Shown here piece by piece: positions 1-8,097 of a DNA stretch of 11,876 nt; positions within the stretch are counted from its first letter, which is position 1; each line of letters opens with the position of its first letter. Source of the stretch: DATNFP01 sp035606335 (lineage in GTDB: Bacteria > Bacteroidota > Bacteroidia > Chitinophagales > Chitinophagaceae); assembly GCA_035606335.1 (NCBI GenBank), contig DATNFP010000086.1, forward strand, positions 1 through 11,876, written 5' to 3'. The notes under the pieces were generated by a model, which was not told the origin of the DNA, searched no databases, and saw only the letters and a list, made by a program, of their open reading frames with translations. The translations under genes and the position numbers were made by a program.

Positions 1-1
1 C

Positions 2-667
2 ATGACAGAGAGGGTGCAGAAAGATTATTTATCACTTAAAGAGTTTACCGGGCATGCCGCACATGAGATGCAGACACCTCTTGCCGTCATCCGCACAAAG
101 CTGGATATATTAATGCAGAATGAAACCTTGCTAAAGCATGATACAGCACAAATAACAGATATAGAAAAGGCAGTGCATAAATTATCTCGTCTATACCAAT
201 CTCTTTTATTACTCACAAAAGTTGAGAATCGTCAATTCATATTGAATGAGGATGTGCATTTAGATAAAATAATTAAAGATAAATGTGCTGAATTTTGGGA
301 GATGATTGAAGCAAAAGGTATAAAGGTGAAGTTATACCTTGAGCCAGTTCCGGTTTTCTTTCATCAGCATTTGGCGGAAATAATAATTAGTAACTTATTG
401 AATAATGCTATAAGGTACAACAGAGAGAAAGGTACTATAGAGATCATATTGCAGCCAGACTACTTAAGTATTGCCAATACCTCCAACTTTGCAGAGTTAG
501 ATAAAGAAAAAGTATTTCAGCGCTTTTACAGGCACCAGGGTGCGCAGGACGAAGGAAATGGGCTGGGATTATCCATTATTAAACAAATTTGCGATTTTGC
601 AGGTTATACGTTAGTTTATCAATATATATCAGGGGAACATCTTTTTAAGATTATATTTAATAAATAA
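2..667 (+). CDS. Sensor histidine kinase, C-terminal catalytic part (5' truncated by window edge)
   Basis: This is the cytoplasmic part of a membrane two-component sensor kinase, which autophosphorylates on His and passes the phosphate to a response regulator. Numbering from the first visible Met, the HisKA H-box is HEMQTPLAVI with phosphoacceptor His21. The ATPase domain has the N-box NLLNNAIRY (131-139), an F-box VFQRFYR (171-177) and the G2 box GNGLGLSII (185-193). The G1 position, normally DxG, reads NTS (159-161), a variation I recall from other Bacteroidota kinases. The sensor region, membrane segments and HAMP linker are missing, and the visible Met lies in the expected linker, so it is probably internal rather than the true start. 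The efflux operon begins 89 bases downstream on the same strand, so this kinase likely controls it, with a response regulator gene expected just upstream of the window. Kinase assignment is firm; the signal sensed is unknown. Confidence 0.93.
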   Translation: MTERVQKDYLSLKEFTGHAAHEMQTPLAVIRTKLDILMQNETLLKHDTAQITDIEKAVHKLSRLYQSLLLLTKVENRQFILNEDVHLDKIIKDKCAEFWEMIEAKGIKVKLYLEPVPVFFHQHLAEIIISNLLNNAIRYNREKGTIEIILQPDYLSIANTSNFAELDKEKVFQRFYRHQGAQDEGNGLGLSIIKQICDFAGYTLVYQYISGEHLFKIIFNK

Positions 668-745
668 TTTTTGCTTTTATAAAAACAATTTTCATTCAGA
701 TTTAGAATGTTTCTTTACATTTCTTAATTGTATTAAAAGTTTTCC

Positions 746-750
746 AGGAG
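746..750 (+). promoter_or_regulatory. Shine-Dalgarno site of the outer-membrane factor gene
   Basis: AGGAG lies 6 bases before the ATG at 757. It fixes that start and is a clear ribosome-binding site, unlike most genes in this window, where no purine-rich anti-SD match is visible. A weak -7-like element TACATTTC (716-723, one mismatch to TAnnTTTG) lies upstream, but I see no -33 TTG at the right distance. Confidence 0.6.
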
Positions 751-756
751 CAGCAC

Positions 757-1995
757 ATGAATAAAGGACTTGCTTTTGTTATTGTATCTTTTCTTTTTTA
801 TTCTGTTTGTTCCGCTCAAACAAAAAATCTCAATTACTATATTGATCAGGGTTTAATGAATAGCCCTTTGTTAAAAGATTATACAAATCAGATCTTATCA
901 AACCAGATAGACAGCCAGAGATTGAAGGTAACTTATCGGCCACAGGTATCTGCGAGCAGCAGCAATTTTTACGCGCCGGTGGTAAATGGTTATGGCTATG
1001 ACCCTGTAGTTACTAACACGGGAAGCTATAATGCTCTAATTAACGTTGATCAGGCGTTTATCGGGAAAAGAAACCTGCAAACAAAATATCACAGCATCGG
1101 GCTTCAAAATGACTCAATATTAAATTCAAAGAAAATATCAGAACAGGATCTGAAAAGAACTATTACGGCTCAGTATATCACTACTTATGGAGATATGCTG
1201 CAACTGAATTTTAATAAAGATGTAAATAACCTTCTGACAAAAGAGGATTCTATTTTGAAAAGACTTACGGAATCTAATATATATCGTCAAACTGATTACT
1301 TAACTTTTCTTGTCACACTTCAGCAGCAGCAGTTATTGCTTAAACAGCTAAACATTCAATTTACTACAGATTTTGCAACTCTTAACTATCTGTGTGGCAT
1401 ATATGATACCAGTTCCTTTATGCTTGATGCTCCTGGTATTGTTTTGCAGCAACTGCCTGATGAGACATCATCTGTTTTTTTCAAAAAATATGCAATTGAC
1501 AGTTTGCAACTGTTAAATAATATAGCGATACTAAATTATAATTACAGGCCTAAAGCTAATGCTTATATTAATGGAGGTTATTTTTCCTCGTTATTATATC
1601 AGTCCTATAAAAATTTTGGTACAGGCATAGGACTGAATGTAAGTGTGCCTATTTACGATGGCCATCAGCGAAAACTGCAATATGAAAAAATAAAGCTTTT
1701 AGAAAATACACGTTCTAACTATAAGGACTTTTTTGCGCAACAATATAATCAGCAAATAACACAATTAAAGCAACAATTGCGAAGAACTGAAGAACTTATT
1801 ACCGATATCGATGCACAAATAAAATATTCGCAGACACTTATTGATGTGAATGGTAAACTAATGGAAACAGGCGATGCCAAAATTGCTGATTTTGTAATTG
1901 CTATAAATAATTATTTAAACGCTAAAAATTTGCTGAATCAGAATAATGTCAGCCGGTTACAGCTAATTAATCAATTAAATTACTGGAACAGATAA
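757..1995 (+). CDS. TolC-family outer membrane efflux protein (OMF)
   Basis: This is the outer-membrane channel of a tripartite efflux pump. TolC-type proteins form trimers with an outer-membrane beta-barrel and a periplasmic helical tunnel. A signal peptide (about 1-20, hydrophobic core then VCSA|QT) marks export. The mature protein shows the internal duplication typical of the OEP fold. The first barrel-strand region (about 58-105) contains YRPQVSASSSNFYAP, and the second (about 262-303) contains YRPKANAYINGGYF and then GIGLNVSVPIYDGHQRK. Each is followed by long Gln/Leu/Asn-rich helical stretches (about 105-210 and 303-400). At 412 residues it is slightly shorter than most TolC proteins. 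It is the first gene of a tight operon with the adaptor (10-base gap) and the RND pump, the same order as czcCBA. Family is confident; the substrate is not determined. Confidence 0.9.
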   Translation: MNKGLAFVIVSFLFYSVCSAQTKNLNYYIDQGLMNSPLLKDYTNQILSNQIDSQRLKVTYRPQVSASSSNFYAPVVNGYGYDPVVTNTGSYNALINVDQAFIGKRNLQTKYHSIGLQNDSILNSKKISEQDLKRTITAQYITTYGDMLQLNFNKDVNNLLTKEDSILKRLTESNIYRQTDYLTFLVTLQQQQLLLKQLNIQFTTDFATLNYLCGIYDTSSFMLDAPGIVLQQLPDETSSVFFKKYAIDSLQLLNNIAILNYNYRPKANAYINGGYFSSLLYQSYKNFGTGIGLNVSVPIYDGHQRKLQYEKIKLLENTRSNYKDFFAQQYNQQITQLKQQLRRTEELITDIDAQIKYSQTLIDVNGKLMETGDAKIADFVIAINNYLNAKNLLNQNNVSRLQLINQLNYWNR

Positions 1996-2005
1996 AATAT
2001 TAAAA

Positions 2006-2935
2006 ATGACTTTTGCAAATAAATGGAGTTTTATTGCCTTATTTTTTTGTATCGCTTTATTTTCTTGTCATAGCAGCAAACAAAAATCGGATGAGGATAG
2101 CGGTGTTGCAGATGTGCAAACACCAGTTACTATTACAAATATCAGTACTGCGCCTTTGGTTGAATACACAGAATTGAATGCAACATCTACTTTTCTACAA
2201 AAGAATTATGTGAAGGCAGTGACGGCTGGGTACATACAATCAGTAAATGTTCAGCCCGGCAAATTTGTAACAAAGGGGCAATTATTATTTATACTTAAGA
2301 CCAAGGAATCTCAAAGTATTGGCAACGCCATTAATAAACTCGACCCTGGTCTTAGGTTTTCGGGTACGAATAGAATTGTAGCGAGTGCCAGTGGATATAT
2401 TACACAGCTCAATCACCAGGTGGGTGATTATGTACAGGATGGGGAGCAGCTCGCAGTAATAAGTGATATAAACAGCTTTGCTTTTGTTTTGGAACTTCCT
2501 TACGAGTTACGCCCATACGTCTTAAACCAAAAAAACGTTGAATTGATATTGCCGGATAGTACTAAACTGAATGGTATAATCAGTGGCACTATGCCTGTAG
2601 TAGATCCAGCCTCGCAAACGCAAAATGTCATTATAAAAGTTGCTGCGCAGAATATTCCAGAAAATCTTATTGCAAGGGTAAAAATTCCGAAAGTGGAAAA
2701 AAACAATGCTCAGTCATTACCAAAAGCTGCGGTACTTACTAATGATGTTCAGAATGAGTTTTGGGTAATGAAATTAATTAACGATACAACAGCCGTGAAA
2801 GTACAGGTCCAAAAGGGATTGGAAACGAAGGATATGATAGAGATATTATCGCCTGCATTTTCACCATCGGATAGAATATTACTTACAGGAAATTACGGGT
2901 TGGCTGATACGGCAAAAGTAAAAATAGAAAAATAG
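2006..2935 (+). CDS. RND efflux periplasmic adaptor (membrane fusion protein), lipoprotein
   Basis: This adaptor would link the inner-membrane RND pump to the outer-membrane channel. The N-terminus is a lipoprotein signal with lipobox LFSC and acylated Cys21, so it should be lipid-anchored. Two lipoyl-like half-motifs are visible: about 72-98 (AGYIQSVNVQPGKFVTKGQLLFIL) is the first, and about 124-153 (centred on SGYITQLNHQVGDYVQDGEQ) is the second. A beta-barrel domain (about 157-230) and a membrane-proximal domain (about 240-305, with GLETKDMIEI and LLTGNYGL) follow. The hairpin between the lipoyl halves is only about 25 residues (99-123), much shorter than in classical TolC-docking adaptors, which makes the protein small at 309 residues. 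The gene ends 4 bases before the pump gene, indicating translational coupling. Confidence 0.9.
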   Translation: MTFANKWSFIALFFCIALFSCHSSKQKSDEDSGVADVQTPVTITNISTAPLVEYTELNATSTFLQKNYVKAVTAGYIQSVNVQPGKFVTKGQLLFILKTKESQSIGNAINKLDPGLRFSGTNRIVASASGYITQLNHQVGDYVQDGEQLAVISDINSFAFVLELPYELRPYVLNQKNVELILPDSTKLNGIISGTMPVVDPASQTQNVIIKVAAQNIPENLIARVKIPKVEKNNAQSLPKAAVLTNDVQNEFWVMKLINDTTAVKVQVQKGLETKDMIEILSPAFSPSDRILLTGNYGLADTAKVKIEK

Positions 2936-2939
2936 CGTA

Positions 2940-5900
2940 ATGAAGAAATTCTTTATAGCATATAAAAATCCGCTTACTGTAGTATTAGTGTTAATACTTA
3001 TGGGGGGATTGTTTGTATATGGTAAAATGCATACGTCCCTGTTCCCTGAAATAACCTTTCCTAAGATAAAGATAATAGCCGATGCTGGTTTACAGCCTGT
3101 AGATAAAATGATGGTGACCGTTACTAAGCCATTAGAAGATGCCATCAAAAAAGTTCCTGATTTAAATATAATACGAAGCAGCACAAGCCGGGGAAGTTGT
3201 GAGATATCAGCTTTCATGTCATGGAATGCGGATATAGATATAAGCCAGCAACGTATTGAGTCGAGAATAAATGAGATAAGAAATGCACTACCCCCTGATG
3301 TGCAGATCACCGTTGAGAAAATGAACCCGTCCATTTTGCAAGTAATGGGCTATACATTGGAAAGTAATACGAGGTCTCCTATCGAAATGAGACAGTTGGC
3401 TTATTATACTATCCGTCCATTTCTTTCACAGGTCACAGGCGTTTCCCAGATACAGATAATGGGCGGCAGGCAAAAAGAGTATTGGATAACACTCGATATT
3501 CATAAAATGAGTGCTTTATCTATCACCCCAGATAGTATTAATAATGCACTCACCCAGACTAATTTTATCAGAACAAACGGTTATGCTTCTGATTATCGCT
3601 ACTTATATCTTACAGTAACAGATGCTACGGTGCATACGACTCAAGATTTGGCAAATACTGTTATAAAGAATGATGGTAAAAGAATCATAAGGCTAAAAGA
3701 CATTGCCGATGTGCAGGTGAAGGAAGCCCTTGAGTATACCAAAATAAACGCAAATGGCAGGGAGGCGCTGCTGGTTGGCGTTATAAAGCAACCTAATGCC
3801 AACCTGATAGTTATTTCTAATGAGATCCAAAAGAAAATAGAGCAACTAAAAACAATTCTCCCTAAAGATGTAAGCATCAAACCATACTATATACAAGCCG
3901 ATTTTGTGAATGATTCCGTTAAAAGCGTTTCAGACAGCTTATGGATTGGTCTTGCATTAGCTTTGGTAGTCGCTATTATTTTTCTTAGATCTTTAAAGGC
4001 AAGTGCCACTATTCTTATTACTATTCCTATCACCCTCTCCCTGACCCTGGTTGTCTTGTATGCTATCGGGTATACATTTAATATTATGACACTGGGTGCA
4101 ATAGCTGCTGCCATAGGTTTGATAATAGATGACGCAATAGTAGTGGTAGAGCAGATACATCGCACACATGAGGAGCATCCTGATGAGCCATCTTCTACTT
4201 TGGTTCAGAAAGCAATTAAATATCTTTTTCCTGCAATGGTAGGTTCTTCTATCAGCACTATTGTCATCTTTATACCGTTCGCTTTGATGTCTGGTGTAGC
4301 CGGAGCTTATTTCAAAGTAATGACAAATACAATGATCATTACGTTGGTTTGCTCATTTTTTGTTACATGGCTGGGGCTACCGGTAATCTATTTATTGCTT
4401 ACAAAGAAAAAACAGGCTCAGGTAAGTAGAGAAAAACCACACTCTGTAAAGACGCAGAAATGGGTATCCTATTTTATTAACAGACCTTATTTAAGTTTTA
4501 TAATTGCAGGGGTATTAGTTCTATTAATTGCGCTTATTCTCCCCAAATTACAAACGGGTTTTTTGCCTGAGATGGATGAAGGAAGTATAGTTCTCGATTA
4601 TAGCTCACCGCCGGGCACATCCTTGGAGGAAACGGATAGAATGCTCAGGGAAGTGGAGAAGATCATTGTAAATGTCCCCGAAGTGCAGGCATATTCAAGA
4701 AGAACAGGAACGCAATTAGGATTTTTCATTACAGAGCCTAATACGGGAGATTACCTAATTCAATTAAAAAAAGACAGACATCGCTCTACTGAAGATGTGA
4801 TCAATGATATACGGCAAAAAATAGCAGGCACACAGCCTGCATTGCGTATAGATTTTGGACAGGTGATAGGTGATATGCTTGGAGATCTGATGGAATCCGT
4901 GCAGCCAATAGAAATTAAAATTTTTGGTGATAACCGGCAGCAATTACAGTCAATTTCCAGGCAGGTTAGCGATATAGTTTCGGGAGTTAAGGGTAGTGCA
5001 GATGCTTTTAATGGTATAGTTATCGCCGGCCCTTCTATTAGTATCATTCCTGATTTCGCAAAGCTTGCTCAATTTGGTATTACCCCTGCTAATCTTCAGT
5101 ATCAGCTACAAACATCACTTGAGGGAAATGTTGTAGGAAATATTCTCGAAAAGCAGCAAATGACAAATGTCCGCATCGTATATCCCGATAATCGCAGATT
5201 GAGCGCTAATGATATTTCTCAGCTACAGATATTTTTACCAAACGGTACTCTAAAACCAATAACTGAACTTGCCACTGTGGTAATGAATCCCGGTGATGCA
5301 GAGATACAAAGGCAAAATCTTCAGACAATGGGTGTTGTTACCGCACGCCTGGAAAACAGAGATCTGGGTAGTGTAATGAATGATATCAAAAAAGAAATTT
5401 CTCAAAAGATACATTTGCCCCAGGGATATCATATAGAATATGGGGGCTCTTATGCGGAACAGCAACGTTCATTTAAAGAATTGTTAATGATCCTTGTTAC
5501 GTCAAGCCTGTTGGTATTCGGTGTAATTCTTTTCCTGTTCCGGGAGTTTAGGGTGGCGTTATTAATTTTGTTTGTAGCTGTTTTAGGCATTGCAGGCAGC
5601 TATATAGCTTTATATATTACGCATACACCTCTCAATGTTGGCAGTTATACAGGCCTTATTATGATCGTTGGTATTATTGGGGAGAATGCAATATTTACAT
5701 TCCTGCAGTTTAAGGAAGCATTGCATGACAAAAATGTTAATGATGCCATTATTTATTCCATTTCTACACGCTTACGGCCAAAATTGATGACAGCTTTAGG
5801 TGCAATAATTGCATTAGCTCCTCTTGCTTTAGGTATTGGTACGGGTGCGCAATTGCATCAACCGTTAGCCATCGCTGTAATTGGTGGATTTATTATTGCA

Positions 5901-5990
5901 TTGCCTTTGTTGCTCATTGTACTGCCCTCTATGTTGAAGGTTTTATATAAAAATTATGCTTCTGAAAAAGCAGATGTAAACTTTGAATAA
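2940..5990 (+). CDS. RND family efflux transporter, inner-membrane permease (AcrB/CzcA type)
   Basis: This is the proton-driven inner-membrane pump of the tripartite system. The 1016-residue length and layout match RND permeases: TM1 (about 11-29), a large periplasmic loop (about 30-333), TM2-TM6 (about 334-487), TM7 (about 516-535), a second periplasmic loop (about 540-845) and TM8-TM12 (about 846-1000). The TM4 proton-relay pair is present as Asp397-Asp398 in GLIIDDAIVVVEQI. In TM10 the position of AcrB Lys940 is Glu915 (GIIGENAIF), as in heavy-metal-type pumps such as CusA, where an acidic residue occupies this site. The second loop opens with FLPEMDEGSI (541-550), reminiscent of CzcA-like proteins. 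A metal substrate is possible, but drugs or other small molecules cannot be excluded. It is the third gene of the efflux operon. Confidence 0.93.
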   Translation: MKKFFIAYKNPLTVVLVLILMGGLFVYGKMHTSLFPEITFPKIKIIADAGLQPVDKMMVTVTKPLEDAIKKVPDLNIIRSSTSRGSCEISAFMSWNADIDISQQRIESRINEIRNALPPDVQITVEKMNPSILQVMGYTLESNTRSPIEMRQLAYYTIRPFLSQVTGVSQIQIMGGRQKEYWITLDIHKMSALSITPDSINNALTQTNFIRTNGYASDYRYLYLTVTDATVHTTQDLANTVIKNDGKRIIRLKDIADVQVKEALEYTKINANGREALLVGVIKQPNANLIVISNEIQKKIEQLKTILPKDVSIKPYYIQADFVNDSVKSVSDSLWIGLALALVVAIIFLRSLKASATILITIPITLSLTLVVLYAIGYTFNIMTLGAIAAAIGLIIDDAIVVVEQIHRTHEEHPDEPSSTLVQKAIKYLFPAMVGSSISTIVIFIPFALMSGVAGAYFKVMTNTMIITLVCSFFVTWLGLPVIYLLLTKKKQAQVSREKPHSVKTQKWVSYFINRPYLSFIIAGVLVLLIALILPKLQTGFLPEMDEGSIVLDYSSPPGTSLEETDRMLREVEKIIVNVPEVQAYSRRTGTQLGFFITEPNTGDYLIQLKKDRHRSTEDVINDIRQKIAGTQPALRIDFGQVIGDMLGDLMESVQPIEIKIFGDNRQQLQSISRQVSDIVSGVKGSADAFNGIVIAGPSISIIPDFAKLAQFGITPANLQYQLQTSLEGNVVGNILEKQQMTNVRIVYPDNRRLSANDISQLQIFLPNGTLKPITELATVVMNPGDAEIQRQNLQTMGVVTARLENRDLGSVMNDIKKEISQKIHLPQGYHIEYGGSYAEQQRSFKELLMILVTSSLLVFGVILFLFREFRVALLILFVAVLGIAGSYIALYITHTPLNVGSYTGLIMIVGIIGENAIFTFLQFKEALHDKNVNDAIIYSISTRLRPKLMTALGAIIALAPLALGIGTGAQLHQPLAIAVIGGFIIALPLLLIVLPSMLKVLYKNYASEKADVNFE

Positions 5991-6026
5991 GATTTATTCT
6001 ATTTTCAATAAGTCAAATCATATACT

Positions 6027-6440
6027 ATGTGGTGGATGTATGCATTGCTTTCAGCCTTTTTTGCGGCATTGGTCGCTGTGTTTGCTAAAGTTGGTGTAAA
6101 AGGCATCGATTCTGATCTTGCTACTGCGATCAGGACAGTTGTAATATTGATCGTGGCGTGGGGAATAGCTTTTGGTAGAGGAGAAATTTCAGATATATCA
6201 AAATTGAACAGGCAGAACTGGACATTCCTCATCCTGTCTGGATGCGCTACAGGTCTTTCATGGATATTTTATTTTAAAGCATTGCAGATGGGACAGGTGT
6301 CTAAAGTGGCTCCCATAGATAAGCTTAGTGTAGCGCTTGCTATATTGCTATCAGTGATCTTTCTGGGAGAAACCTTAACCTGGAAGGCTGGCGTAGGGGC
6401 AGGATTAATAATTGCAGGCACACTGCTATTAATACTTTAA
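6027..6440 (+). CDS. Half-size EamA/DMT family membrane transporter
   Basis: This small hydrophobic integral membrane protein (137 residues) has one EamA domain instead of the usual two. About five membrane segments are visible (roughly 5-20, 32-49, 66-83, 92-112 and 117-137). The stretch GLSWIFYFKALQMGQVSKVAP (split as GLSWIFYF 77-84 and KALQMGQVSKVAP after it) and FLGETLTWKAGVGAGLIIAG near the end are typical of EamA proteins. Single-domain members probably work as dimers, by analogy with small multidrug-resistance proteins; the substrate is unknown. It lies 36 bases after the RND pump on the same strand, so it may be transcribed with it. No separate promoter or Shine-Dalgarno is evident. 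Met4 (6036) is an alternative start. A hairpin terminator follows shortly after the stop. Confidence 0.85.
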   Translation: MWWMYALLSAFFAALVAVFAKVGVKGIDSDLATAIRTVVILIVAWGIAFGRGEISDISKLNRQNWTFLILSGCATGLSWIFYFKALQMGQVSKVAPIDKLSVALAILLSVIFLGETLTWKAGVGAGLIIAGTLLLIL

Positions 6441-6461
6441 GCAGATAAATAAAATCAATAA

Positions 6462-6489
6462 AAAAGCCCTTCGATTAAAAAGAGCTTTT
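6462..6489. terminator. Bidirectional hairpin terminator between convergent genes
   Basis: The arms 6462-6471 (AAAAGCCCTT) and 6480-6489 (AAGAGCTTTT) pair with one C/A mismatch around an 8-base loop. On the - strand the stem runs straight into TTTTTT and further T-rich sequence, a good intrinsic terminator for the secreted-protein gene. On the + strand the distal arm ends in TTTT and a second TTTT lies a few bases on (GAGATTTT), so it can also stop the EamA transcript. Its position between two convergent stop codons supports the call. Confidence 0.7.
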
Positions 6490-6515
6490 GAGATTTTCTA
6501 AAAGGGAATTTGTAA

Positions 6516-7973
6516 TCACTTTTGTACTGCAAAATGAATAGTACTGGTTTCATTACCATTTGTTATATGCAACAGGTATAGGCCATTTACGATATTTTGT
6601 GGCATATCTATTTGTTTATTTATAGTGCCATTTTGTGTCATTATTGCATTTGTATAAATTACTTGGCCTACTACATTCAGTACTTGAAAATTTACCTCGC
6701 CATTACTGAATCCGGAGCCTTTAATAACAAAGCTACCATTGTTTGGATTGGGGTATAATGCTATGTTATTGTTATTATCAATTGTGGCTACGCTTGTGCT
6801 GACCTCCATTGTTAATGCATTGCTTAGTGCCGTATCCGTGGGTGCGCACACTGTATTAGTGGTCACAAAAACTGTGATCACATCACCATCCTTAAGGGAA
6901 GAAGTTGTATAAGTTGCAGAGTTAGCCCCGGCGATACTTGTATCATTTTTTTGCCATTGATAATTGATCAATGTTCCCGGATGAGCTACGCTTGCAGTGA
7001 ATGTAATTGTTTCGCCGGGCGAAACATTAGTGCCGGGATTAGCGGTAATATTCACTGATGGAGATACAGAAGGCAGTATTGTTACAACTATTTTATTACT
7101 TGTATCTATAGTTTTTGTCACGCAGGTCGCGTCGCTTTTTAATATGCAATAGATCACATCGCCATCTGTCAGATAGTGAGATCCCCATACGTCACCGGTA
7201 GCGCCGATAACTTTATAGGGTTCATCAACCCATTGGTAAGTTGGATCAGGGCCTCCGTATGTAATAGACGATATAAAGCTTATGTCCATGCCAGAGCAAA
7301 TAGTGTCACCAGGAGCTGCACTGATTGTTATTGAAGGCGTTGTTGGGGCATTAACATATATTGACAAGCTATCCGAAACAGATGTACATCCCGCATGCGA
7401 AACGGTAACATAATACATCCCTGTTACTGACGTGGTAGCTAATGGAATAGTAGGATTTTTTAATGATGATGTAAAACTCTTTGGCCCTGTCCAGGCAAAC
7501 TTAAGCCCGGGTGTGGAATCCAAAACATTTAATGACAAAGTAGTTCCTGAACAAGTAGGACTGTTTGTATTGATATTTGGTGTGGCAAGGTTGGTAATAA
7601 CGTTAATATCCCTTCCGTTGTCGGGAGATGTAAAAACAGGTGAGCTTGCTACAATTCTGATACGATATCCAGTGCCAGCTGCAGAAACAGGTAAAGTACA
7701 ACTAATTGTTCCTGATGTTGTGGCAGAAGCTGAACCTATGTTTAAAGGGCTTAAAAAACTCCCAGTTCCATCTGATAGCTGAACAGTAAATGTATTGCCG
7801 CTGTTAAAGGCTGTGTTTACCTTGTAAGATACACTCCATATACCTCCCTGGCATAAAACTGTATCAACATAGGGCTGACTGATAAGTACAGTATCTGCAC
7901 CCCTTGCATTTGCAGCAAAAAATAAAAGAAAACAGGATAGAAGTAAATAAGAGCGCGTAGCTTTAAAATACAT
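6516..7973 (-). CDS. Secreted Ig/PKD-like repeat protein with T9SS type A C-terminal sorting domain
   Basis: This is a 485-residue protein predicted to cross the inner membrane by Sec and the outer membrane by type IX secretion. The signal peptide is about residues 1-25 (LLLSCFLLFFAANARG). After an N-terminal module (about 27-125), an Ig-like unit with CSGTTLSLNV spans about 133-208. Two similar repeats follow: about 213-299 and about 305-393, sharing the pattern I-A-x-PG, YQW, a spacer and then LxDGDVI, with C284 and C376 near their ends. The C-terminal domain (about 404-485) holds LYPNPNNGSFVI (406-417) and NGLYLLHI (463-470), the core motifs of T9SS type A tails. Such proteins are surface-attached or released; no enzyme domain is seen, so adhesion or a structural role is a guess. 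The gene stands alone on the - strand, downstream of gldE, with its terminator at 6462-6489. Confidence 0.9.
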   Translation of the reverse strand: MYFKATRSYLLLSCFLLFFAANARGADTVLISQPYVDTVLCQGGIWSVSYKVNTAFNSGNTFTVQLSDGTGSFLSPLNIGSASATTSGTISCTLPVSAAGTGYRIRIVASSPVFTSPDNGRDINVITNLATPNINTNSPTCSGTTLSLNVLDSTPGLKFAWTGPKSFTSSLKNPTIPLATTSVTGMYYVTVSHAGCTSVSDSLSIYVNAPTTPSITISAAPGDTICSGMDISFISSITYGGPDPTYQWVDEPYKVIGATGDVWGSHYLTDGDVIYCILKSDATCVTKTIDTSNKIVVTILPSVSPSVNITANPGTNVSPGETITFTASVAHPGTLINYQWQKNDTSIAGANSATYTTSSLKDGDVITVFVTTNTVCAPTDTALSNALTMEVSTSVATIDNNNNIALYPNPNNGSFVIKGSGFSNGEVNFQVLNVVGQVIYTNAIMTQNGTINKQIDMPQNIVNGLYLLHITNGNETSTIHFAVQK

Positions 7974-8097
7974 AGAATACTGGTTTAATTAATGTAACGT
8001 TTTATAAAAGTTGTATCAATTTAAAAAAACTTGGTGATATTATCCAATTAATAATTCTTTTATAAAGCAGGCATTTCAAAAGGGATTTTTTAGACTA

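Noticed and set aside
662..672. A promoter-like TAATTTTTG after the kinase stop
   Set aside because: The spacing between TA and TTTG is 3 instead of 2 bases, and no TTG is found at the -33 distance.
2879..3334. A 151-codon - strand open frame over the adaptor/pump junction
   Set aside because: It overlaps two well-supported genes and has no family features.
7432..7782. A 116-codon + strand open frame opposite the T9SS protein gene
   Set aside because: It lies wholly inside a gene with a signal peptide, repeats and a sorting tail; the translation shows no recognisable domain.
8040..8097. Possible terminator after gldE (AAAAGGGATTTTTT region)
   Set aside because: Only a 4-bp A/T stem can form, without a G+C-rich core.
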